Assembly: GCF_008180195.1 (NCBI RefSeq)
Contig: NZ_VTAV01000002.1
Span: 310,001 to 374,000, forward strand
DNA: 64,000 nt
DNA from: Sphingobacterium phlebotomi
GTDB lineage: Bacteria; Bacteroidota; Bacteroidia; Sphingobacteriales; Sphingobacteriaceae
Direction: 5' to 3'
Shown: in pieces, positions 26,230 through 33,833 of the stretch
Layout of the letters: every line of letters starts with the position of its first letter
Position numbering within the stretch: the first letter of the stretch is position 1
Made by a program: the position numbers and the translations under genes
Notes under the pieces: model-generated
Told to the model about the DNA's origin: nothing
The model's input: only the letters and a program-made list of their open reading frames with translations
Databases searched by the model: none

Positions 26230-26838
26230 CTAAGGTTTCATTCCAGTTTTCTTTTGATTAGATACTTTCTCCTTCTGGTCTGTTTCACCTTTACGGTACT
26301 GCGGCTGCTTCAGACCTGCAGCTTTCAAAATTGTTTCGGAGATATTATTGTTGAGAATCTGCTCATTTTCTGACATCGTCGGAATAACATGGTTTGTTAT
26401 CGTCTGTTTAAGAATCTCTCTACCTTGATCCTGCAGAAGTAGTCCGGTCAGTTCCTTTACAGGATGGGTACGTGTATACCTGCCGTATTCTCCAATGACA
26501 ATATTTTTCTTCTGTATCTGATCTACTTTTTTGTCAAACTTTTTGAGTTTAATGTCATTAAGATACTTGTTAAAAAGACCATCAATATGATCGATCAATG
26601 TTGGTTTTACGGTTTGTTCTTTACCGTCTATAACTTTTTTCTCTCCGGGGAGCTTCTTGATGAAGTCTTCTGCTTGTTTTACAAGTTCTAAGCCTTTCCC
26701 GTCCAGAGCATAGTATTTCGTCATCCTATTCTTGCAGTTTACCGTGGCAGCTTTTTCTCCATTTATGAACAAGTTTGCGGCAAAAGAATTCTCGTCGAGT
26801 CTTGGATTGTAGGCAATCCTTTTGATTTCTATTTCCAT
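26230..26838 (-). CDS. ~200-aa hypothetical protein, family 2 copy 3
   Basis: A 202-aa paralogue with LDENSFAANLFINGEKAATV, a shortened Gly turn (NRMTKYYALDGKG), AEDFIKKLPGE, LIDHIDGLFNKY and ILNNNISETILKAAGLKQPQY, ending NQKKTGMKP. It is first of the operon that runs from here to 18780. Sequence divergence from copies 1 and 2 suggests old duplications rather than recent ones. Confidence 0.66.
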   Translation of the reverse strand: MEIEIKRIAYNPRLDENSFAANLFINGEKAATVNCKNRMTKYYALDGKGLELVKQAEDFIKKLPGEKKVIDGKEQTVKPTLIDHIDGLFNKYLNDIKLKKFDKKVDQIQKKNIVIGEYGRYTRTHPVKELTGLLLQDQGREILKQTITNHVIPTMSENEQILNNNISETILKAAGLKQPQYRKGETDQKEKVSNQKKTGMKP

Positions 26839-26958
26839 AACTAAATATTTTGTAGGCCCTAACTATCTTTGGAAACAAAATTGTCAACTGGAGCATTAGA
26901 AATTTGCTACTTTGGGAGTGTACACTAAAAATTTATTTATTAAGGAGGGGCATTACTC

Positions 26959-27438
26959 CTAAATTTCCGAATATACCGATATAAGCCAACTGGGAGGGAA
27001 ACCCATCAGTTCTTGCACAAAAAGAGGGTTAAGTTCGGCACTGTTCAAATCAAAATTATTTGACGGTCCATCAAACTTTCTTGTTATGATGTTTCTTTTA
27101 TAAAAGTTCGGAACCTGTGTCCAAAAGTCAAACTCCTTAGGTAAAATACCTATGGAAATCTCAATTACCTGGAATAACCCGAGTGCTACTCCGTGATTTT
27201 CGTGGGATCTACCAATCTTCAAGACAGCATTCCGGCTGTTTCGATTGCTACCGGTTGTTGGTGTAGGCAGGAGACAATTGTTAGTGTTTGAAATTCTGAG
27301 CTGGTGATAGGGGCGACGTTCAGCGGTAATCCTTTTTTCCCATGTTAATTTACATACTTTTGAATTCCATTCCTGCTTCTCCATAAACTGAGGGAAGCTA
27401 TCGATATATTTTACTGCCTTTTTAAATAACTGTTTCAT
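26959..27438 (-). CDS. Methyltransferase-linked PTPT/MGFP protein, stand-alone copy 2
   Basis: A 159-aa protein with the blocks WNSKVCKLTWEK, YHQLRIS, LLPTPTTGSN and LNPLFVQELMGFPPSW. These correspond block by block to the protein encoded in the +1 frame inside the methyltransferase gene at 28008 and to the gene at 27422. It overlaps the upstream gene by 17 nt. The methyltransferase-like frame here is closed by stops, so only the nested-type frame has been kept. Function unknown; linkage suggests a methyltransferase partner or modulator. Confidence 0.7.
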   Translation of the reverse strand: MKQLFKKAVKYIDSFPQFMEKQEWNSKVCKLTWEKRITAERRPYHQLRISNTNNCLLPTPTTGSNRNSRNAVLKIGRSHENHGVALGLFQVIEISIGILPKEFDFWTQVPNFYKRNIITRKFDGPSNNFDLNSAELNPLFVQELMGFPPSWLISVYSEI

Positions 27439-28024
27439 TTTTTTTATTTTGAAAAGGAAGCCGTATCCATTCGAGCGGAAAACCCATCATCGCACTGAGA
27501 AATATCGGATTAATTTTCGCGCGCTTATCTTCCTCACTTACAACGGATGCTATGGAATCCTCTAGATATCCATTTTTCCTATCAACAGAACAGTCCGCCT
27601 TCCACAGTCGTGACGTTGGGGTTGGAAGAAATCCCTGTTCGGCAAGCTGACTGATACTTATACCATAGCTGACACCTTTCATACTAACATTCTTGACTTT
27701 TTCGTTTTCAGTGGTCAACTTTCTGCTGCTGCCCCGTCGCCCCTCTGAAGCTGTTGGTGTCGGAAGAAAATCCATGGATTCCTTATTTTTTCTTGATGTT
27801 TTGATTGCAAGTTGAATGTAAGGAATATTGCCTACGGAAGAACGAATTTTCCACAACGGACATCTTTCATTTTCCCAATCTCCCGCTTCGATAAGCAAAA
27901 CAGCGAATTCTATTAAAAGCGGTTTGTGAGGAATGCTCTTTATGAATTCCTTACAGATAGGAGAACTGCTCAATGAAGTTACCTCTCTGGCTCCCTTTTT
28001 TATATGTTTAGGCGTTGTACCCAT
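27422..28024 (-). CDS. Methyltransferase-linked PTPT/MGFP protein, stand-alone copy 1
   Basis: A 200-aa protein with the blocks ERCPLWKIRSS, YIQLAIKTS, two LPTPT elements (FLPTPTASEGRRGSS and FLPTPTSRLWKAD) and INPIFLSAMMGFPLEWIRLPF. Its ATG lies inside the last codons of the methyltransferase gene (17-nt overlap), and it overlaps the next gene by 17 nt. The nucleotides coding PTPTAS match those in the methyltransferase gene closely, and the other frame still reads SSDTNSF, pointing to duplication of the methyltransferase 3' half. Confidence 0.72.
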   Translation of the reverse strand: MGTTPKHIKKGAREVTSLSSSPICKEFIKSIPHKPLLIEFAVLLIEAGDWENERCPLWKIRSSVGNIPYIQLAIKTSRKNKESMDFLPTPTASEGRRGSSRKLTTENEKVKNVSMKGVSYGISISQLAEQGFLPTPTSRLWKADCSVDRKNGYLEDSIASVVSEEDKRAKINPIFLSAMMGFPLEWIRLPFQNKKNETVI

Positions 28025-28994
28025 ATCTTAAGCATGCCTCAATAGACTTGAATATCTGATAAGCGATCTGGGGAACTATTGCATTTCCGAACCCTTTGAT
28101 GCTTTCTGTTCTGAACTTTGAAAAGGAGATACCGTCCAATCGCGAGAAAACCCCATCATCTGGCCGACAAACTGGGGAGACAGACGGAAAGTCCTTCCAG
28201 TAATCCTGTACATACGCATGTTGAGGTCTTCCTGACGTCCTGCCAGGATTCTCTTCTTCAAACCTTCCTCTTTTAGGCCATCCGTTTTGTACATCGAAGG
28301 TATCGGCGTTGGAAGTAAAAGGACAAGCCGTGCCAGACCGAGACTCCCGTCTTTTCCGTTCCTGTTTATCTTCCTCGGAAGCCCTCCCGTGGCCATTATG
28401 CGGTCGTCCTTGCCTATTATCGCCCCCGTTGTTGCATCCGAAGCTGTTGGTGTGGGAAGAAGACCCTTCCTGCAAATCCTTTCCAATTGACTTTTTATCC
28501 CTACCGATAATCCAGATCCGTTCTCTTCTATGCGGAGCGCCGACGCCTGCAGCTGGAAGAAGGAACGGAAGAACTTCGTATCCTTCAGTTTCCAAGTTAG
28601 AACACACCTCCTCGAAGACCATGCCTCCATTCCAATTAAGCAATCCGCGAACATTTTCTGCCACGACCCATTCTGGACGGATATCACAAACTGCTCTAAG
28701 CATTTCTGGCCACAGATAGCGGTCGTCATCTGTGCCTTTGCGCTTTCCCGCAACAGAAAAAGGTTGACATGGAAATCCCCCAGTGAGGATATCGATTTCT
28801 CCTTTGTGTTTTCTAAAATCTGCTTCTTTAATGTCTTCATAACAAATCGATTCTGGAAAATGATACTTTAATACTTTTTGACAGAACGGGTTAATTTCGC
28901 AATGAAACACGTTGTGCCATCCCATCCACGCTGCGGCTAGATCAAAACCTCCTACACCCGCAAACAAACTCCCATGTCTTAAACACAAGTCCAT
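28008..28994 (-). CDS. C5-cytosine DNA methyltransferase
   Basis: Transfers a methyl group from S-adenosylmethionine to cytosine C5. Motifs in order: I SLFAGVGGFDLAA (about 9-21), IV with catalytic Cys GGFPCQPFSVAG (about 73-84), VI AENVRG, VIII HRRERIWIIG (about 152-161) and X GFGNAIVPQIAYQIF near the end. The target-recognition segment between VIII and X is short and hydrophilic (SSSHTNSFGCNNGGDN...), which may reflect the second coding frame across it. No restriction endonuclease is adjacent, so this is an orphan, probably protecting the element from host restriction. Confidence 0.93.
   Translation of the reverse strand: MDLCLRHGSLFAGVGGFDLAAAWMGWHNVFHCEINPFCQKVLKYHFPESICYEDIKEADFRKHKGEIDILTGGFPCQPFSVAGKRKGTDDDRYLWPEMLRAVCDIRPEWVVAENVRGLLNWNGGMVFEEVCSNLETEGYEVLPFLLPAAGVGAPHRRERIWIIGRDKKSIGKDLQEGSSSHTNSFGCNNGGDNRQGRPHNGHGRASEEDKQERKRRESRSGTACPFTSNADTFDVQNGWPKRGRFEEENPGRTSGRPQHAYVQDYWKDFPSVSPVCRPDDGVFSRLDGISFSKFRTESIKGFGNAIVPQIAYQIFKSIEACLRYGYNA
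28076..28840 (-). CDS. Nested +1-frame ORF within the methyltransferase gene
   Basis: A 254-codon ORF entirely inside the methyltransferase gene, in the +1 frame, from ATG 28840 to a stop in the motif X region. The product reads SSRRCVLTWKLKDTKFF, FFQLQAS, GLLPTPTASDATTG, LLPTPIPSMYK and LSPQFVGQMMGFSRDWTVSPF. These blocks recur in order in the two stand-alone genes downstream, which overlap no methyltransferase; that is the reason to accept it as a gene and not a shadow. It covers motifs IV to X of the host gene. Expression is unproven. Confidence 0.65.
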   Translation of the reverse strand: MKTLKKQILENTKEKSISSLGDFHVNLFLLRESAKAQMTTAICGQKCLEQFVISVQNGSWQKMFADCLIGMEAWSSRRCVLTWKLKDTKFFRSFFQLQASALRIEENGSGLSVGIKSQLERICRKGLLPTPTASDATTGAIIGKDDRIMATGGLPRKINRNGKDGSLGLARLVLLLPTPIPSMYKTDGLKEEGLKKRILAGRQEDLNMRMYRITGRTFRLSPQFVGQMMGFSRDWTVSPFQSSEQKASKGSEMQ

Positions 28995-29057
28995 AAGAAA
29001 TATTTTTTTGTTGTAATGGGTCGTCTATTGGGTATTCCATCACAAAATTGTGAATAT

Positions 29058-29321
29058 CTAAAGTGTTACGGCCATACCTTGATAATAGATACTACTTTTT
29101 GTAGTGCCTTGATCGCTTGTCGTCACACGATAAAATAATACGAACCCACTAAATAGGCCATTTTTAATCTCAAATGAAATTCCTTCAAGGTTTGGGCTCC
29201 AAAAAATAAATCGTGTTATTTTACAAGTTAATCCGGTTGAAATCAGCTGTCGTCGAATAAATTTCTGGATTGAAACGAAGGGCGTTATCTTGCGTTGGTT
29301 GAGTATTTGTTCGATTAACAT
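29058..29321 (-). CDS. Doubtful small ORF
   Basis: The 486-bp interval between the methyltransferase and TetR genes holds one possible minus-strand gene of about 87 aa starting at 29321 (MLIEQILNQRKITPF), ending KSSIYYQGMAVTL. It has no recognised family and no clear upstream signals; a longer frame to 29426 exists. It could be real because the interval is otherwise empty and the end looks protein-like, but chance is not excluded. Confidence 0.3.
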   Translation of the reverse strand: MLIEQILNQRKITPFVSIQKFIRRQLISTGLTCKITRFIFWSPNLEGISFEIKNGLFSGFVLFYRVTTSDQGTTKSSIYYQGMAVTL

Positions 29322-29454
29322 TTTTGAGCAATTACTATGGTGGCAATATTGGGCGGATAACCTAGAGTAACGAAGCCACAAATGGTTACGATATTGCGTG
29401 AACAACTTACGAATCAGGTAAAACACCGATGTTTTCCATTTGTAGGTATGTTCG

Positions 29455-29469
29455 ATTGTTCGAACGAAT
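29455..29469. promoter_or_regulatory. Candidate TetR operator
   Basis: ATTGTTCGAACGAAT, a near-palindrome around GTTCGAAC, lies 12 nt before the preferred TetR start codon. TetR regulators usually bind such dyads in their own promoter; binding here is inferred. Confidence 0.4.
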
Positions 29470-29480
29470 GGGAATTTACT

Positions 29481-30152
29481 ATGGAAGAATTAAAGGCAGG
29501 AAACCGAAAAACTAAAGACAGATTGATTGATGCAGTAAGGTCTATTGTTAGAAACGATGGCTATAAAGCACTGAAACCTAGTAAGGTTGCCCAGGTCGCC
29601 GATGTTGACAAGAAGTTGATTTACTATTATTTCAAGGATATAGATGGACTGATCGAAGCTTACCATGAACGCGAAGATCGATGGATCAGATTCGGCAAAC
29701 AGATTAAGGATGCTGTTGAAAACTCGAAAATAACTTCTACAGAAAACATTTTAGGCTTCTATTTAAGGAAACAATTTGAACAACTAAGTGAATGTCTTGT
29801 ACACGGAAAGATCATGGAGTACGAAATGTCAGAAAATACGTATGCAGTAGAAAATCTGTATGACGAAAGAGAAAATCATTTAGAAGAGTTATTCTTTTTG
29901 CTTAAACATAGCATTGCAGTGTCAGAGTCACGGTATCGAGCGGTCTTTGCAATTTTGATCGGCGGAATAAACTACCTAGCAATGTTGTCTGGTTCTGACG
30001 GTAAGAAAATATGCGGATTTGACCTTAGCAAGGAGTATGATCGCGCTGAGATCAGCAGCGCCCTAAAGTACATCAATTCGCTTCTTTTCGACGGCGAGGA
30101 ACAAGAAGAAGAATCAGTTGACCAAGTAGACAAAAAGCTTAAAATATCATAG
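29481..30152 (+). CDS. TetR-family transcriptional regulator
   Basis: A 223-aa regulator. The N-terminal HTH is clear (RLIDAVRSIVRNDGYKALKP, VAQVADVDKKLIYYYFKD). The ATG at 29481 is chosen because it places the HTH about 15 residues in; an upstream ATG at 29382 would add 33 unlikely residues. The ligand-binding part is all-helical and ends in a charged tail. It has no obvious neighbouring target operon, lying between the methyltransferase block and a PEGA lipoprotein, and may mark the island edge. Confidence 0.85.
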   Translation: MEELKAGNRKTKDRLIDAVRSIVRNDGYKALKPSKVAQVADVDKKLIYYYFKDIDGLIEAYHEREDRWIRFGKQIKDAVENSKITSTENILGFYLRKQFEQLSECLVHGKIMEYEMSENTYAVENLYDERENHLEELFFLLKHSIAVSESRYRAVFAILIGGINYLAMLSGSDGKKICGFDLSKEYDRAEISSALKYINSLLFDGEEQEEESVDQVDKKLKIS

Positions 30153-30195
30153 CTTAGTACGAAAATTAAATATCCAGATAAAGTGGCAAACCAAA

Positions 30196-30561
30196 ATGAA
30201 AAAGAAATTAATAATTATACTTTCAATAACCTTTACGTTATCAAGTTGTTCGACAATCTTACGAGGCACAAGACAGGATATCACAATTGCTAGCAATCCA
30301 TCGAATGCTGCAGTTATTGTCAATGGGACTGAACAAGGGGTCACGCCATTAAAGGTAAATCTAAGGAAAGGGTTCAACAAGCAAACTATTGCAATAGAAA
30401 AAGTCGGATTCAAAAGGGTCGAAATCCAACCGCAAACGAAGTTTAGTACAGTTGCGATACTGAGTACTCTAGGCATGGTCGGCTGGATCGTTGATATTTC
30501 AACTGGAGCACTTAGGGAATTTGAAAAGGATGCGTACGAAGTGGACCTGATCAAACAATAG
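30196..30561 (+). CDS. PEGA-domain lipoprotein
   Basis: A 121-aa lipoprotein with lipobox LSSCS (Cys at about 18) and a PEGA-type beta domain (DITIASNPSNAAVIVNGTEQ, GVTPLKVNLRKG). A hydrophobic stretch near residues 85-100 (VAILSTLGMVGWIVDISTGA) follows. It resembles small phage and Bacteroidota envelope proteins of this type. It is convergent with the TonB receptor gene at 30592 with only 30 nt between. Confidence 0.78.
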   Translation: MKKKLIIILSITFTLSSCSTILRGTRQDITIASNPSNAAVIVNGTEQGVTPLKVNLRKGFNKQTIAIEKVGFKRVEIQPQTKFSTVAILSTLGMVGWIVDISTGALREFEKDAYEVDLIKQ

Positions 30562-30591
30562 CGCTTCCCGAAATAACGTTGAATATCGTTA

Positions 30592-32940
30592 TTAGAACTG
30601 TAAACGAAATGAGATGCTAGGCATCAACGGAAACATTGAAACCGATTTGACTACGGGAGACTTATCTTCCTGTGTCTTACCAAGATAATAGAAGCTTGCA
30701 TTTCTTCTATTTAAGGCATTATACAGCCCGATATTAACCTGTCCTTTGGCATTTCCCATAGTATACTTAATGCCCGTATTTATATCTACCTTGTGAAAGT
30801 CCTTCATTCGTGAACTGTTTCTGCCTTCATATCCATACATATAGTGTGTATCGGAAATAACAACTCCATTATCCGCTCCGATCTCCATTGAAGGAAAAAT
30901 ATATGCAGGAATATTGACAGGCTGTCCTGACAGGAACATATACGTCAAACTAAAATGCCAACGTCTTGTAATATTGATATTAGCGAATAAATTAAGGACA
31001 TGTCTTCTGTCTTGAAGAGCGGAAAACCAATGCCCCTCATTAAGATCATCATATCGATTGTCGGTTTTGCTCCATGTATAGCTAAGCCAACCATTAAGAG
31101 ATCCTGTTTTCTTTTCAGCCATGATTTCCACACCGAGAGATTTACCCTCACCTATTGTTAATGCATCAAGGATATTATCCGCACGAAAGGCTCCACCATT
31201 AGCATTATAGATAACGCTGCGCGTATCGTAACCATCACTAAAAGAGATGATTTTGTTCATCTTTTTATAGAACGCATCACCTGAAAAAGTATAGAGATCT
31301 CTTCCCAAATAATAGTTCTTTGCCATACCGATACTAAAAATATGTGCTTGCTGCGGCGCTGTGAACTCCGATGATGACATAAAAATATCAAGAGGCATAC
31401 CCAATCCGCTGTTCATTAAGCGGTGTACGGGTTGCGTCATTCTTGCATAGCCCCATTTTAGCGCAGTTTCCTCACTCACGCCGTAGTAACCGTTTAATCT
31501 GGGTTCCAAAGAAATATATGTTTCTCGATCAGTGCGATAAAAATTGTTTCTTAATCCGGCTTCCAGTTGCAAGGGTCCCGATTTCCATTTTCCCGAAAAA
31601 AATGTGCTGAGCTCGTGTGCTATCAAACGGCGATAGCTTAGGTGGTTAAAATTCTCACCATCTTCATCTCCATGAAATTTCCCGGCCTCAAAGCTGTGAT
31701 AACCGTATTCAATGCCACCTATGATATTCCAACCGGTGTCAACCTGCCAACTCAACGTATTCTTGAAACCTATGTCTCTTATTGGTGCTTGAAATTGGTA
31801 CCGATATGATAAGCTATTAGGAATTCTCTTTTCTTCCGTAAGATCAGCTGCATAATTACTAAACCAAAGCAGGGCGCTGTTTGTCATTTTCTCCGAAATA
31901 ATACGTGTCCAGCTTAGTGATCCTGCTTTTTGGCTTTTTTTGACTTCCGAAATCCTACTTCCCCAATCATGTTCTTTAAGTCCCATATAATCGCCTTCCG
32001 CGAAAATATTAAGGCCGAAATTATTTTTCGGATCTGGTCTAAACTTCCACGAAAGATTTGCGCTGTAAAAGTTAACAAGTTCAGATTCCCCTTGGCTAAA
32101 AGTTTTTGAAAGGAGATCATAAAACGTTCGACGGCCTGCGATCATTATCGAAGACTTTCCGTCAATGAGCGGAATATCTAAAGTTCCCTTGACAGAAGTA
32201 ATGCCTAAATCTATATCGCCCGCAACTTTATCTAGTCGAGGATCTCTGGTTTTAACATCTATTACCGAAGATAACTTCCCACCATAACTTGACGGAAATG
32301 CTCCTTTATAAACAGTTGCCCCGGAAACAATCAAGGGGTTAAACGATGAATACATTCCGAATAGATGAGATGAGTTGTAAAGTGGTACACCATCCATCAG
32401 AATCAAGTTCTGGTCTGGACTCCCGCCTCTTACATTCATTTCTGACGATCCTTCAACATTTGCTGTTATACCAGGTAACAACTGTATAGCTCTTATTATG
32501 TCCTTCTCGCCTAAAAGACTCGGCAACCTCTCTACCGAAGAAGCGTCCATTGTCTCTATATCGGACTGAAAAGTTTTAACCTTATTTGAATTCCTTCCTG
32601 CAACATCAACCTCCTCGATCACGAATGAACCATCTATAGATTGTAAGACTACCTGCATCGTCGTGTCCCGTAGAAGCTGTACATAGATCTCTTTTGATTT
32701 GTACTTCGGAGCGGAGATACCGATAATATAAAAATCTGAAGGCACGTTTACGGATATTTTTCCGTCGCGCGCGTGAAATGTCTTTTGGAGCTTGAAGAAA
32801 TGTAGTTCGGCAGATTTGATCGGCCCGAGTACACTTTTTACTTCAATATTCAGATACCGATAATCAGACTGCCCAGATGCTAATTTAATCTGACAAATCA
32901 ACCCTGCAATTAGGACAGAAATCAATTTTATATACTTCAT
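30592..32940 (-). CDS. TonB-dependent outer-membrane receptor
   Basis: A 782-aa transporter with signal peptide (1-24), an N-terminal carboxypeptidase-like beta domain to about residue 110, then a plug with LPGITANVEGSSEMNVRGG and LILMDGVPLYNSSHLFG, and a 22-strand-type barrel ending in an aromatic residue (SISFRLQF). It differs from SusC proteins in size and lacks a SusD partner. Its start codon overlaps the DUF4249 stop by one base, a pairing usual in Bacteroidota. The substrate is unknown. Confidence 0.92.
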   Translation of the reverse strand: MKYIKLISVLIAGLICQIKLASGQSDYRYLNIEVKSVLGPIKSAELHFFKLQKTFHARDGKISVNVPSDFYIIGISAPKYKSKEIYVQLLRDTTMQVVLQSIDGSFVIEEVDVAGRNSNKVKTFQSDIETMDASSVERLPSLLGEKDIIRAIQLLPGITANVEGSSEMNVRGGSPDQNLILMDGVPLYNSSHLFGMYSSFNPLIVSGATVYKGAFPSSYGGKLSSVIDVKTRDPRLDKVAGDIDLGITSVKGTLDIPLIDGKSSIMIAGRRTFYDLLSKTFSQGESELVNFYSANLSWKFRPDPKNNFGLNIFAEGDYMGLKEHDWGSRISEVKKSQKAGSLSWTRIISEKMTNSALLWFSNYAADLTEEKRIPNSLSYRYQFQAPIRDIGFKNTLSWQVDTGWNIIGGIEYGYHSFEAGKFHGDEDGENFNHLSYRRLIAHELSTFFSGKWKSGPLQLEAGLRNNFYRTDRETYISLEPRLNGYYGVSEETALKWGYARMTQPVHRLMNSGLGMPLDIFMSSSEFTAPQQAHIFSIGMAKNYYLGRDLYTFSGDAFYKKMNKIISFSDGYDTRSVIYNANGGAFRADNILDALTIGEGKSLGVEIMAEKKTGSLNGWLSYTWSKTDNRYDDLNEGHWFSALQDRRHVLNLFANINITRRWHFSLTYMFLSGQPVNIPAYIFPSMEIGADNGVVISDTHYMYGYEGRNSSRMKDFHKVDINTGIKYTMGNAKGQVNIGLYNALNRRNASFYYLGKTQEDKSPVVKSVSMFPLMPSISFRLQF

Positions 32941-33770
32941 TATTCGACCGTTCGTGTATCGGACAGGTAGCTTCCAAAGACGCCAGCTCCATTTTGTATA
33001 TTGCTATGCTGTGGGATTACCCCTTTAAAGCCACTGATAATTTCCGCAAAACCTGCGCTCGAAAAATTTTCAGTTATATCCCATGTAAGATCTGATGTTC
33101 TGCTGAACTCACTGTAATGGATATCTCTTGTCAGCAATGTGGCGCGTACTTTATTTTCTCCATTAGCAATAAAAACATCACGTTTAACCGTTATAAGGTT
33201 CCCTTGAGGAAATATACCTTCGTTCGTCCCTTTATTTAAACGATAGGGTTCCAGATTTTCAAGACGCACTCCATATTGTTTAATATCAATATTTTCAGCT
33301 TTTTCCCATGTGCCTGAAACGACATAATAGTACATTTCATCTGGACTTAATTCGAGGTTTTTCCAAAACGCCTTATTCAGGGGGATTGTAGTTTTTGCAA
33401 AGACGTTGGGAAGCTCGTGATGCCTGACCGTTAATAAATAGGTTTTTCCTTCGGAGACTGAAAACTCCTCTTTGCTACATCCGTAAGCCGGCACGCCGTT
33501 TCCTATAGGATTCAACAGATACGTGTCGCCTCCCTCTTCAGTTATCTCTACCTCAGCATCAAATATCTTAAAGTCTTCTGGATTAATCTGATTGCTGCCG
33601 AAAGGAATTGTCCTTCCGACGTATATCTGCACGTTATTATCCGGAGATAAAAAGCCAATCACAAACAATTGAGATTGATATCTTGATGATAAATCAATGA
33701 TTTCTTCTCTTACACAAGAGACGAAGAGGAAAAAAAAGACTAAAATGGTAACTAGGAAATTCTTTCTCAT
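32940..33770 (-). CDS. DUF4249 lipoprotein
   Basis: A 276-aa lipoprotein (lipobox LFVSC near residue 19) with the DUF4249 beginning SQLFVIGFLSPDNNVQIYVGRT and VEITEEGGDTYLL, and a beta-rich body. DUF4249 proteins are cotranscribed with TonB receptors and probably act as surface partners. The one-base stop/start overlap (TAATG) with the receptor shows translational coupling. Confidence 0.88.
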   Translation of the reverse strand: MRKNFLVTILVFFFLFVSCVREEIIDLSSRYQSQLFVIGFLSPDNNVQIYVGRTIPFGSNQINPEDFKIFDAEVEITEEGGDTYLLNPIGNGVPAYGCSKEEFSVSEGKTYLLTVRHHELPNVFAKTTIPLNKAFWKNLELSPDEMYYYVVSGTWEKAENIDIKQYGVRLENLEPYRLNKGTNEGIFPQGNLITVKRDVFIANGENKVRATLLTRDIHYSEFSRTSDLTWDITENFSSAGFAEIISGFKGVIPQHSNIQNGAGVFGSYLSDTRTVE

Positions 33771-33783
33771 ACTGTTAGAAAAG

Positions 33784-33809
33784 AAGCCTCTTGAAAAATC
33801 AAGAGGCTT
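33784..33809 (-). terminator. Terminator of the DUF4848-like gene
   Basis: A perfect 10-bp stem AAGCCTCTTG/CAAGAGGCTT with a 6-nt loop is followed on the minus strand by CTTTTCT. It lies 24 nt beyond the stop of the gene at 33834 and before the DUF4249 start, so the two minus-strand units are separate. Confidence 0.7.
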
Positions 33810-33833
33810 TCAATTTTGTGTTACAATTTGAAG

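Noticed and set aside
28309-28719. Plus-strand ORFs of 67-136 codons opposite the methyltransferase
   Set aside because: Antisense frames without any relative among neighbours, unlike the same-strand nested ORF at 28076.
6541-30152. Full conjugative (self-transmissible) element
   Set aside because: Relaxase, accessory and coupling proteins are present but no VirB4-like ATPase or mating-channel genes are in the window; at most mobilisable as far as seen.
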